A stretch of 7,419 nt of DNA, taken from NCBI GenBank assembly GCA_018882485.1, contig VERU01000117.1, forward strand, positions 1-7,419, written 5' to 3'. The notes under the pieces are model-generated. The model saw nothing but the letters and a program-made list of their open reading frames with translations. It had not been told where the DNA came from and did not search any database. The position numbers were made by a program, and so were the translations under genes. Shown piece after piece: positions 1 through 6,138 of this stretch (positions are counted from its first letter, which is position 1; each line of letters opens with the position of its first letter). The DNA is from Rhodoferax sp. GTDB taxonomy: Bacteria; Pseudomonadota; Gammaproteobacteria; Burkholderiales; Burkholderiaceae_C.

Positions 1-2351
1 GTGTCCATGGTCTGCAGCAGCACCATGCGCTCGAACGGCGTGAAGGTGTCCGGCCCCACCTGTTCAACCTTGGCATCGAACACCCGATGGGCCTCGGTCA
101 CCCCCCACTCCAGCACATCGTCGTCGGTCACCGCCGACGCCTCCGCAACGCGCTGCTGCAGGGCCAGGCTGATCTGCCAGTCCTCGGACAGGGATTTCTC
201 CAGGGCCGGAATGTTCCACTGCTCCTCGACCGAATCGGCCGGGACGTGCTGGCGCACAAGATCCTCGAAGCATCCGGTGCGCAGGGAACGGATCTGCGCG
301 GACAGGTCGCCGGCATCCAGGATCTCGTTGCGCTGCTGGTAGATGACCTTGCGCTGGTCATTGGACACATCGTCGTACTCGAGCAGCTGCTTGCGCATGT
401 CGAAGTTGCGGGCCTCCACCTTGCGCTGCGCGCTCTCGATGCTGCGGGTGACGATGCCGGCCTCGATCGCCTCGCCCTCGGGCATCTTCAGGCGGTCCAT
501 GATGGCCCGCACACGATCGCCGGCAAAGATGCGCATCAGCGGATCGTCCAGGCTCAGGTAGAAGCGCGAGGAACCCGGGTCGCCCTGGCGGCCCGACCGG
601 CCGCGCAGCTGGTTGTCGATGCGGCGGGATTCGTGGCGTTCGGTCGCGATGATGCGCAGGCCCCCCAGGGCCTTGACCTGCTCGTGGTCGCGGCTCCACT
701 GCTCTCGCAGGGCCTGCACCCGCTGCTGGCGCTGATCCGGCTCCAGCGCTTCGTCGGCCTCCAGGACTTCCACATCGCGGCCGATGTTGCCGCCCAGCAC
801 GATGTCGGTCCCGCGACCGGCCATGTTGGTGGCGATGGTGATCATTTTCAGCCGCCCGGCCTGCGCCACGATGTCGGCCTCGCGCGCATGCTGCTTGGCG
901 TTGAGCACCTGATGGGGCAGCTTGTGCTGCTCTAGCAGCTTGGAGATGATTTCCGAATTTTCGATGGAGGTGGTGCCCACCAGCACCGGTTGCCCGCGTT
1001 CGTGGCAGTCCCGGATGTCCTGGATCGCTGCCTCGTATTTTTCGCGGGTGGTCTTGTAGACCCGGTCCAGCTGATCCTGCCGCCGGCTGGGCCGGTTGGG
1101 TGGGATGACGACTGTCTCCAGGCCATAAATTTCCTGGAACTCGTAGGCTTCGGTGTCGGCCGTCCCCGTCATGCCCGCCAGCTTTCCGTAGAGACGGAAG
1201 TAGTTCTGGAAGGTGATGGAGGCCATGGTCTGGTTCTCCGGCTGTATGGCCACCCCCTCCTTGGCCTCCACCGCCTGGTGCAGACCCTCGCTCCAGCGCC
1301 GGCCCGACATCAGGCGGCCGGTGAATTCGTCGACGATCACGATTTCACCCTGCTGGACCACGTAATGCTGATCCCGGTGGAACAGGTGGTTGGCCCGCAG
1401 CGCCGCATACAGGTGGTGCATCAGCGTGATGTTGGCGGGGTCGTAAAGCGACGCACCTTCGGGGATCAGACCCATCTCGGCCAGGATGCGCTCGGCGTTC
1501 TCATGACCCTGCTCGGTCAGGAAGACCTGCCGGGTCTTTTCATCCAGGGTGAAGTCACCGGGCTTGATCACGCCTTCGCCGGTCCTGGGATCGGCCTCCC
1601 CCTCCTGCCGCTCGAGCCGGGGCACCGCCTGGTTGATGGCCATGTAAAGGCTGGTGTGGTCCTCGGCCTGCCCGCTGATGATCAGTGGCGTGCGGGCTTC
1701 GTCGATCAGTATGGAATCCACCTCGTCGACGATGGCGTAATTCAGGCCTCGCTGCACCCGGTCGCGGGCCTCGTAGACCATGTTGTCCCGCAGGTAGTCG
1801 AACCCGTATTCGTTGTTGGTGCCATAGGTGATGTCCGACCGGTAGGCGGCCTGTTTCTCCTCGCGCGGACTGTTCGGCAGGTTGACGCCAACCGACAGAC
1901 CGAGAAAGTTGTACAGGCGGCCCATCCATTGGGCGTCCCGACTGGCCAGGTAGTCGTTGACCGTGACCACGTGCACACCCCGACCGGCCAGCGCATTGAG
2001 GTAGACCGGCAGCGTGGCGGTGAGCGTCTTGCCCTCACCGGTGCCCATTTCGGCAATCTTGCCCTGGTGCAGGGCGATGCCCCCCATCAGCTGCACATCG
2101 AAATGGCGCATCTTCATGATGCGCTTGGACCCTTCCCGCACCACGGCGAAGGCCTCGGGCAGCAGCTCGTCGAGGGCCTCGCCCGCCGCCAGTCGCTCCC
2201 GGAAGACGCGGGTCTTGTCGCGCAGCGCCTCGTCGGACAGGGCTTCCAGCTCCGGCTCCAGCGCATTGATGCGGGAAACCTGTCCGCGGTATTGCCGCAG
2301 CAGGCGGTCGTTGCGGCTACCGAAAATTTTGGTGAGAAGCTTGATGGCCAT
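1..2351 (-). CDS. secA: SecA, preprotein translocase ATPase (C-terminus cut by window edge)
   Basis: SecA is the cytosolic and membrane-associated ATPase motor that pushes unfolded secretory proteins through SecYEG. The start is ATG at 2351, because the N-terminus ([16 protein letters not shown]) lines up with E. coli SecA from residue 1. I checked the frame by hand to the window edge: 783 codons without a stop or frameshift. Visible motifs are Walker A (GTGEGKT, residues 103-109, with K108 as in E. coli), Walker B (DEVD, 209-212), the [11 protein letters not shown] helicase motif (about 507-517) and the [11 protein letters not shown] motif (581-591) of the second nucleotide-binding domain. 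The preprotein-binding region and most of the helical scaffold are present. The sequence ends near E. coli residue 770, so roughly the last 120-150 residues, including the zinc-binding SEC-C tail if present, lie outside. The ribosome binding site is weak (CAGG, 5 nt before ATG). The M23 peptidase gene lies 138 nt upstream on the same strand. Confidence 0.98.
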   Translation of the reverse strand, partial: MAIKLLTKIFGSRNDRLLRQYRGQVSRINALEPELEALSDEALRDKTRVFRERLAAGEALDELLPEAFAVVREGSKRIMKMRHFDVQLMGGIALHQGKIAEMGTGEGKTLTATLPVYLNALAGRGVHVVTVNDYLASRDAQWMGRLYNFLGLSVGVNLPNSPREEKQAAYRSDITYGTNNEYGFDYLRDNMVYEARDRVQRGLNYAIVDEVDSILIDEARTPLIISGQAEDHTSLYMAINQAVPRLERQEGEADPRTGEGVIKPGDFTLDEKTRQVFLTEQGHENAERILAEMGLIPEGASLYDPANITLMHHLYAALRANHLFHRDQHYVVQQGEIVIVDEFTGRLMSGRRWSEGLHQAVEAKEGVAIQPENQTMASITFQNYFRLYGKLAGMTGTADTEAYEFQEIYGLETVVIPPNRPSRRQDQLDRVYKTTREKYEAAIQDIRDCHERGQPVLVGTTSIENSEIISKLLEQHKLPHQVLNAKQHAREADIVAQAGRLKMITIATNMAGRGTDIVLGGNIGRDVEVLEADEALEPDQRQQRVQALREQWSRDHEQVKALGGLRIIATERHESRRIDNQLRGRSGRQGDPGSSRFYLSLDDPLMRIFAGDRVRAIMDRLKMPEGEAIEAGIVTRSIESAQRKVEARNFDMRKQLLEYDDVSNDQRKVIYQQRNEILDAGDLSAQIRSLRTGCFEDLVRQHVPADSVEEQWNIPALEKSLSEDWQISLALQQRVAEASAVTDDDVLEWGVTEAHRVFDAKVEQVGPDTFTPFERMVLLQTMD

Positions 2352-2364
2352 GGATGCCTGAGCC

Positions 2365-2394
2365 GTCGGGGGCAGGACAGCCTACCCTGCCGAC
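2365..2394 (-). promoter_or_regulatory. Hairpin in the secA leader, just upstream of the start codon
   Basis: On the minus strand GTCGGCAGG (2394-2386) can pair with CCTGCC (2376-2371) and, across a 3-nt CCC bulge, with GAC (2367-2365), leaving a 9-nt loop. It ends 13 nt before the secA ATG and next to the weak CAGG ribosome binding site. No T-run follows, so it is not an intrinsic terminator. A role in controlling secA translation is inference, prompted by E. coli, where secA translation is regulated by a leader structure together with SecM; no SecM-like gene is present here. Confidence 0.4.
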
Positions 2395-2441
2395 AACACA
2401 GTCCTTTCAGATGGGAACAAACGACAGCGCACCGTCAGGCC

Positions 2442-2455
2442 TGGCGCGCGCGCCA
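2442..2455. repeat. 14-bp perfect palindrome TGGCGCGCGCGCCA
   Basis: A perfect self-complementary 14-mer lies between the M23 peptidase stop and the secA start, 34 nt past the peptidase stop. As RNA it would form TGGCG/CGCCA with a CGCG loop. There is no following T-run. It could be a weak 3'-end structure, a protein-binding site, or a chance product of GC-rich sequence. Confidence 0.4.
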
Positions 2456-2489
2456 CCGGCCTCTCGTACACGCCAGACAACCCCAGATT

Positions 2490-3491
2490 TTACCGTTGCG
2501 CGGTGGCCCGGGCGGCGCTCGACGCAGCCGGCAAGGCCACCGTCTGATTCGTGGCAAGGCCGCTCGCCAGAGCCGGGGCCGATGGCCGGCGGCCCGCATC
2601 CAGGAATTTCATCGGGTCCTGCGGAACCCCCTGGACCAGCACCTCGAAGTGCAGGTGGGGCCCCGTCGAACGCCCGGTATTGCCCACTTCGGCGATCTTT
2701 TGTCCGACTCGGATGAGGTCACCCACCCTGACGAGCACCCGGGAGGCGTGCGCATAACGGGTGATCAAGTCGTTACCGTGATCGATCTCGACCATGTTGC
2801 CGTACTGGGGGCTGAACTCCTGGACCACGACCACGCCACCGGCCGCCGCGAGGATCGGGGTTCCCACCTCGGCCGGATAATCCAGGCCGGTGTGCAGCGC
2901 CGAGGTGCCGGTGAGCGGGTCGATTCGCCACCCGAACAGGGACCCGAGGTTGCCGGATACCACAGGCTGCCGTGTGGGCACCAGCATGGTCTTGACCTTC
3001 TGGTCGAACAAACGGGTCTCGGCCACGGTGAACCAGTCGGCCCGCTGACGCGCCAGCGCGTCGAGCCGATCGAGGTGCCCTTCGAGTTCCTGCAGGGTCA
3101 GCGACCGCCCGGGAATGGAGAGCCCTCCCTGGCCGGGTTTGATCCGGATCTCGGCCGGGTTCATGCCGGCCAGCCCGGACACCCGTTCGCCCAGCGATTC
3201 AAGCTGGGTCAGTTTGGCCTGCATCTCGCCAAGCCGACGCGCCAACAGGTCCAGGTTCTCGCGCATGAAACGGTCACGCTGCTCGAACTCGTCCTTGACC
3301 ACCAGACGCACCAGGCTGCCGACCACCGGCCAGCCCTCCCGGGCCCCCTTGAGAAACACCCAGTGGTACATGCCCAGCGACATGAAGACCAGCAGGAACG
3401 CCCCCAGCACCCCCGCCAGAAGCAGGCGTGCGCCACTCAGGTGTATGGCCTTGCTGCGGGCCATCCAGGCGTCCGTGATAATGATTTGCAT
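2490..3491 (-). CDS. Membrane-anchored M23 (LytM-type) metallopeptidase
   Basis: A predicted zinc endopeptidase of family M23, which cleaves peptidoglycan cross-bridges or peptide stems; it should be fixed in the inner membrane with the catalytic domain in the periplasm. From ATG at 3491 the protein has 333 residues: a short cytoplasmic N-terminus, one membrane helix (about 22-46), a charged, probably coiled-coil segment (about 66-105), a linker, and the C-terminal LytM domain (about 185-295). All zinc and catalytic motif residues are present: H200 and D204 (HTGLD), H248 (YAH), and H279/H281 (HLHFE), so it is probably an active enzyme and not a degenerate EnvC/NlpD-type activator. An Ala/Ser-rich tail (about 303-333) follows. 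I prefer ATG 3491 over GTG 3497 because GGAGG (3501-3497) lies 5 nt before the ATG and overlaps the GTG. An M23 gene next to secA is a recurrent gammaproteobacterial arrangement. The exact substrate is unknown. Confidence 0.93.
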   Translation of the reverse strand: MQIIITDAWMARSKAIHLSGARLLLAGVLGAFLLVFMSLGMYHWVFLKGAREGWPVVGSLVRLVVKDEFEQRDRFMRENLDLLARRLGEMQAKLTQLESLGERVSGLAGMNPAEIRIKPGQGGLSIPGRSLTLQELEGHLDRLDALARQRADWFTVAETRLFDQKVKTMLVPTRQPVVSGNLGSLFGWRIDPLTGTSALHTGLDYPAEVGTPILAAAGGVVVVQEFSPQYGNMVEIDHGNDLITRYAHASRVLVRVGDLIRVGQKIAEVGNTGRSTGPHLHFEVLVQGVPQDPMKFLDAGRRPSAPALASGLATNQTVALPAASSAARATAQR

Positions 3492-3533
3492 GCCCACCTC
3501 CCCGTGTTGTCAGCCTGTTCCACCGCAGGAGCC

Positions 3534-3890
3534 ATGACCCGCCGACATCCTGCCCTGACCCTCCTGCAGGCGAGCCTGAACTCACCCGTTCTGGCCCGGC
3601 TGTCGGCCCTGGCCGATGAATCCCGCCAGCGTCTGACTGCGGTCGAGGCGCTGATTCCCCCTGCCCTGCGGTCCTCGGTCCAAGCCGGCCCCATCGACGG
3701 AGACCAATGGTGCCTGCTGGTTCATCACAACGCGGCGGCTGCCAAGCTGCGGCAGCTGCAGCCCATGCTGCTGGCCCATCTGCGAAACCAGGGGTGGGAG
3801 GTTAGCGCAATTCGGGTCAAGGTCCAACAGGGGCAACCTGGCCAGCCAGCTACCGGGACCACACGAAAGGTACTCCGGCCGGGAGCGTAG
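3534..3890 (+). CDS. dciA: DUF721 / DciA-type protein (probable replicative helicase loader)
   Basis: This is the only plus-strand gene, 118 residues. The sequence fits the DUF721 family: a helical N-terminus (residues 7-35), an IPPALRSSV segment (41-49), a strand-rich centre (WCLLVHHNAAAAKLRQ, 59-74), a helix ending LLAHLRN (79-85) and a final IRVKV strand (93-97). In bacteria lacking DnaC/DnaI, DUF721 proteins are known as DciA, which assists loading of the DnaB replicative helicase. The domain call rests on pattern recognition, and the helicase role is carried over from the family. The basic, Gly/Pro-rich tail is only about 20 residues, shorter than I expect for DciA. AGGAG (3527-3531) is just 2 nt before the ATG, a tight spacing; GTG 3504 is an in-frame alternative with no better site. 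It diverges from the M23 gene with 42 nt between starts and converges on the tRNA. Confidence 0.72.
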   Translation: MTRRHPALTLLQASLNSPVLARLSALADESRQRLTAVEALIPPALRSSVQAGPIDGDQWCLLVHHNAAAAKLRQLQPMLLAHLRNQGWEVSAIRVKVQQGQPGQPATGTTRKVLRPGA

Positions 3891-3904
3891 ACCGCCGTAT
3901 ACCT

Positions 3905-3980
3905 TGGTGCCGGCTATCGGATTCGAACTGATGACCTACCGCTTACAAGGCGGTTGCTCTACCAACTGAGCTAAGCCGGC
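3905..3980 (-). tRNA. tRNA-Thr (anticodon UGU)
   Basis: A complete 76-nt cloverleaf on the minus strand with the CCA end encoded. The acceptor stem GCCGGCT/AGCCGGC is perfect; the D arm is GCTC-AGTTGGTA-GAGC; the anticodon stem ACCGC/GCGGT holds the loop CTTGTAA, giving anticodon TGT, which reads ACA threonine codons; the T loop is TTCGAAT. The T stem ATCAG/CCGAT has one A.C mismatch, a feature I also recall in E. coli tRNA-Thr(UGU), so it does not suggest a pseudogene. It stands alone, with no neighbouring tRNA. Its 3' end is 14 nt from the stop codon of the convergent dciA gene, and no terminator is visible between them. Confidence 0.97.
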
Positions 3981-3990
3981 ACATCGCAAG

Positions 3991-3996
3991 ATTCTA
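3991..3996 (-). promoter_or_regulatory. Candidate -10 box of the tRNA-Thr promoter
   Basis: TAGAAT on the minus strand matches the sigma-70 consensus at five of six positions. It ends 10 nt before the mature tRNA 5' end, which would put the start about 4 nt upstream of the tRNA, a short leader usual for tRNA genes. The -35 region at 16-18 bp spacing (GGCCTG and overlapping hexamers) is poor. The GC-rich stretch after the -10 (CTTGCGATGT-GCC) would fit a stringently controlled discriminator, but that is inference. Confidence 0.45.
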
Positions 3997-4027
3997 ACCG
4001 GCCATCTTGCAGGCAGGCCCGGCACCT

Positions 4028-4042
4028 GTCTGGCCACCAGAC
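4028..4042 (-). other. Short stem-loop upstream of tRNA-Thr
   Basis: GTCTGG and CCAGAC are perfect 6-bp arms around a 3-nt loop. It lies between sspB and the tRNA-Thr promoter candidate. No T-run follows on either strand, so it is not a canonical terminator. It may help end the sspB message or be chance in GC-rich DNA. Confidence 0.25.
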
Positions 4043-4083
4043 GCGGGGCGGCAAAGAGCCCGCCACCCCATGCGGCAGGGTCG

Positions 4084-4099
4084 CGGGCTCGGTAGCCCG
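4084..4099 (-). other. Stem-loop just downstream of sspB
   Basis: On the minus strand CGGGCT-ACCG-AGCCCG forms a perfect 6-bp stem with a tetraloop, 18 nt past the sspB stop. An overlapping alternative (CTCGG/CCGAG) uses some of the same bases. There is no U-tract, so this is at best a 3'-end stabiliser or a Rho-dependent end. It is the best candidate for the 3' boundary of the ssp message in the 137-nt spacer. Confidence 0.35.
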
Positions 4100-4117
4100 T
4101 CCGAGACCACTGGCTCG

Positions 4118-4609
4118 TTACTTGATGCGCTTGAGCGCCGGCCGTGCGCCCGGTGAGGCAGGCCTGGGGGGTTCGGGCGGATCGGCATCGAGCGACGCAG
4201 AGCCTGTCGACGGAACGAGTCGCACCTCCGGTGATGCCGCCGTGTCGCGCTTTGCCGCTGGCGCTACGGCGGCTTGAGTGGCGGCTGCGACCCGGGGAAA
4301 AGCCATGCCTTCGCCGTTCTCCCGGGCGAACACCGCCAGGACCTGCTGCACAGGCACCATGATGTCGCGCGGCGTCCCACCGAATCGCGCCTTGAACTCA
4401 ATCCAGTCGTTACCCAGTTGCAGGCCGCTGGTCGCCTCCAGACTGATATTGAGGACGATCTCGCCGTCCTTCACATACTCGCGTGGAACCTGGACGCTGT
4501 CGCTCACCGCAACCGCGATGTGGGGAGTGAATCCATTGTCGGTGCACCACTCGTACATCGCCCGGATCAGGTACGGGCGGGTGGACCCGGGTTCCGGGGT
4601 TTCAACCAT
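4118..4609 (-). CDS. sspB: SspB, ClpXP adaptor for ssrA-tagged proteins
   Basis: SspB binds the ssrA tag placed on stalled-translation products by tmRNA and tethers them to the ClpXP protease in the cytoplasm. The protein has 163 residues against 165 in E. coli. The substrate-binding domain (about 10-105) keeps family signatures: RPYLIRAMYEW (11-21), VQVPREYVKDGEIVLNIS (39-56), FKARFGG (72-78) and VFARENG (93-99). A flexible Ala/Pro-rich linker (about 108-155) leads to the C-terminal ClpX-docking peptide RPALKRIK (156-163), equivalent to E. coli RPALRVVK. The linker is poorer in acidic residues than the E. coli one. ATG 4609 lies 18 nt after the sspA stop with no strong ribosome binding site, which suggests translation coupled to sspA. 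The gene ends the pet-ssp block. Confidence 0.95.
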   Translation of the reverse strand: MVETPEPGSTRPYLIRAMYEWCTDNGFTPHIAVAVSDSVQVPREYVKDGEIVLNISLEATSGLQLGNDWIEFKARFGGTPRDIMVPVQQVLAVFARENGEGMAFPRVAAATQAAVAPAAKRDTAASPEVRLVPSTGSASLDADPPEPPRPASPGARPALKRIK

Positions 4610-4627
4610 GCCAGGGTCCAGGCCGTG

Positions 4628-5239
4628 TCACTTGCGCATCACCTTCTCGGACGGCGTGAGGGCTTCGATGTAGGCCGGACGGGAGAAGATGCGCTCGGCA
4701 TACTTGAGCAAGGGTGCCGCGTTCTTGCTCAGGTCGATCCCGTAATGATCGAGGCGCCAGAGCAGCGGGGCGATGGCCACATCCAGCATGGAAAAACCAT
4801 CCCCGAGCATGAACTTGTTCTTCAGGAATACCGGCGCCAGCTGGGTCAACCGATCCCGGATGTGGGCACGGGCCTTTTCCAGAGCCTTTTCATTGCCCTT
4901 GGCGGTGCGGGACTCCAGGGTAGAGACGTGGACGAACAGTTCCTTCTCGAAATTCAGCAGGAACAGTCGCACACGGGCCCGGTCCACCGGGTCACCCGGC
5001 ATCAACTGCGGGTGCGGAAAGCGCTCGTCGATGTACTCGTTGATGATGTTGGACTCATAGAGAATGAGATCGCGCTCGACCAGGATGGGAACCTGACCGT
5101 AGGGGTTCATCACGCTGATGTCTTCGGGCTTGTTGTACAGATCCACATCCCGGATCTCGAAATCCATGCCCTTTTCGAACAGAACGAACCGGCATCGATG
5201 GGAAAAGGGACAGGTGGTTCCCGAGTACAGCACCATCAT
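4628..5239 (-). CDS. sspA: SspA, GST-fold stringent starvation protein A
   Basis: SspA binds RNA polymerase and in enterobacteria alters transcription during starvation and acid stress; in other pathogens it controls virulence genes. The protein has 203 residues with an N-terminal thioredoxin-fold GST domain (about 3-78) and a C-terminal helical GST domain (about 86-195). The FPHPQLMP stretch contains P75-H76-P77, matching the PHP surface motif needed for E. coli SspA function. The ES pair of the GST fold is at 62-63. Unlike E. coli SspA, it carries a glutaredoxin-like CPFSHRC motif (C10 and C16). The start at 5239 is supported by TAGGAG nine bases upstream; M2 is a less well spaced alternative. 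sspB follows after 18 nt. An intrinsic terminator sits directly before the ribosome binding site, so sspA expression probably depends on read-through from petC or on a promoter I could not identify. Confidence 0.96.
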   Translation of the reverse strand: MMVLYSGTTCPFSHRCRFVLFEKGMDFEIRDVDLYNKPEDISVMNPYGQVPILVERDLILYESNIINEYIDERFPHPQLMPGDPVDRARVRLFLLNFEKELFVHVSTLESRTAKGNEKALEKARAHIRDRLTQLAPVFLKNKFMLGDGFSMLDVAIAPLLWRLDHYGIDLSKNAAPLLKYAERIFSRPAYIEALTPSEKVMRK

Positions 5240-5248
5240 GGTGTAAGG

Positions 5249-5254
5249 CTCCTA
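5249..5254 (-). promoter_or_regulatory. sspA ribosome binding site abutting the terminator T-tract
   Basis: TAGGAG on the minus strand is 9 nt before ATG 5239 and fixes the sspA start. Its first T is the last base of the second T-run that follows the terminator hairpin, so the terminator tail and the ribosome binding site touch. Confidence 0.75.
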
Positions 5255-5293
5255 AAAATCAAAAAGAGTGGGCCGCACTCCGCTGGCCCACTC
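5254..5293 (-). terminator. Intrinsic terminator between petC and sspA
   Basis: On the minus strand GAGTGGGCC (5293-5285) pairs perfectly with GGCCCACTC (5274-5266) over a 10-nt loop, followed at once by TTTTTGATTTTT (5265-5254). The 9-bp GC-rich stem with T-run is a textbook Rho-independent terminator for the petABC message. The plus strand has no T-run after the stem, so it works in one direction. The T-tract runs into the sspA ribosome binding site, leaving no room for a separate sspA promoter after the terminator. Confidence 0.85.
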
Positions 5294-5310
5294 CATGGTT
5301 CGCAGCGGCA

Positions 5311-5344
5311 CCCGTCTGACCGCGGGTCGCCACCGTCAAACGGG
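5311..5344 (-). promoter_or_regulatory. Upstream hairpin in the petC-sspA leader
   Basis: Directly after the petC TAG stop, CCCGTTTGAC (5344-5335) pairs with GTCAGACGGG (5320-5311) over ten base pairs, one of them a G.T wobble, around a 14-nt loop. It is 17 nt from the terminator hairpin. It could protect the pet message 3' end or be part of an attenuator with the terminator. TTGACG in its 5' arm resembles a -35 box, but no acceptable -10 follows at 16-18 bp. Confidence 0.5.
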
Positions 5345-5345
5345 A

Positions 5346-6119
5346 CTACTTGACGTCTTTCCAGTACGCGGCATTCAGACGCCAGGCGATGACGGTGAAG
5401 ACGCCGAGGAACAACAGCACCCAGACACCGATACGCACGCGGGTGTTCTGGACCGGCTCGCTCATCCATTGCAGGTAATTGACCAGGTCTCCCACGGCCT
5501 GGTCGTACTGCAAGGGCGTCATGGAGCCGGGCCTGACCTGCTCCCAACCCTTGAAGAGCTGGACCTCGTGGCCGTGCTCCTTCACGACATCGAACACCGG
5601 GCGGCGCTCACCCTGGAGTTCCCACAGAACGTGCGGCATGCCGACATTCGGAAACGCCAGGTTGTTCCATCCCGTGGGCTTGTTCGGGTCGCGGTAAAAG
5701 GTGCGCATGTAGGTGTACAGGTAGTCGGCTCCGCTGCCGCCCGACCCGGCCCGTGAACGGGCTATGACGGTGAGATCGGGCGGATTGCCGCCAAACCATT
5801 CCTTGGCCTGCTGCGGATCAATGGAGGCTTTCATGGTCTCGCCGATCTTGGCGTTGGTGACCAGCAGGTTGCTCTTGATCTGCTCCTCGGTCAAGCCGAT
5901 GTCCTTGAGCCGGTTGTAGCGCATGAAAGCCGCCGAGTGGCAGTTCAGGCAGTAATTGACAAACAGTTTGGCGCCGTTTTGCAGCGCGGCCATGTCATTG
6001 GTGCGCTTGGGCGCCTTGTCCCAGGCTATGCCTTCCGAACTGGCCTGCACGCCTGCGACCAGCCCGAACACCAGCGCCAGGCTGGCCGCGATTGATTTGG
6101 TGTAACCCATGAACGTCAT
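5346..6119 (-). CDS. petC: Cytochrome c1, heme subunit of the cytochrome bc1 complex
   Basis: Cytochrome c1 takes electrons from the Rieske protein and hands them to soluble or membrane cytochrome c on the periplasmic face of the bc1 complex. From ATG 6119 the protein has 257 residues. A signal peptide (about 1-26, probable cleavage after VQA) precedes the heme-binding motif CLNCH (57-61). The PPDLT motif (113-117) and the probable axial ligand M161 (NVGMPHVLWELQG) are present. One C-terminal membrane helix (about 230-246) with a positively charged tail anchors the protein. The start is chosen because AGGGA lies 8 nt upstream and the signal peptide begins properly; a longer in-frame reading up to 6185 would run into petB. 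M4 (6110) is a weaker alternative. petB ends 19 nt upstream, so the two genes form an operon. The TAG stop is followed by two tandem hairpins. Confidence 0.97.
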   Translation of the reverse strand: MTFMGYTKSIAASLALVFGLVAGVQASSEGIAWDKAPKRTNDMAALQNGAKLFVNYCLNCHSAAFMRYNRLKDIGLTEEQIKSNLLVTNAKIGETMKASIDPQQAKEWFGGNPPDLTVIARSRAGSGGSGADYLYTYMRTFYRDPNKPTGWNNLAFPNVGMPHVLWELQGERRPVFDVVKEHGHEVQLFKGWEQVRPGSMTPLQYDQAVGDLVNYLQWMSEPVQNTRVRIGVWVLLFLGVFTVIAWRLNAAYWKDVK

Positions 6120-6138
6120 GATGCAGTTCCCTGATTCT

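Noticed and set aside
87..935. A 282-codon open frame on the plus strand
   Set aside because: It is fully antisense to the conserved 3' part of secA, which I read without interruption on the other strand.
2352..2489. A secM-type gene upstream of secA
   Set aside because: The spacer is too short for a secreted arrest peptide of SecM size, and neither a signal sequence nor a SecM-like arrest motif is seen.
3492..3497. GTG 3497 as the M23 peptidase start
   Set aside because: The GTG overlaps the GGAGG ribosome binding site; ATG 3491 has the right spacing.
990..3890. A 966-codon open frame on the plus strand
   Set aside because: Most of it is antisense to secA and the M23 gene and is low in family-like sequence; such long antisense frames are common in GC-rich coding DNA. 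Only its last 118 codons (from 3534) are real, as dciA.
3905..3980. Degenerate or pseudo tRNA because of the T-stem A.C mismatch
   Set aside because: All other stems pair perfectly, CCA is encoded, and I recall the same mismatch in the E. coli tRNA-Thr(UGU).
5311..5339. An sspA promoter with TTGACG as the -35 box
   Set aside because: At 16-18 bp spacing only GC-rich hexamers such as GACGGG and ACGGGT occur; no -10 can be supported.
4274..5353. A 359-codon open frame on the plus strand
   Set aside because: It is antisense to sspB and sspA, both of which match their families closely; its own translation resembles no known protein.
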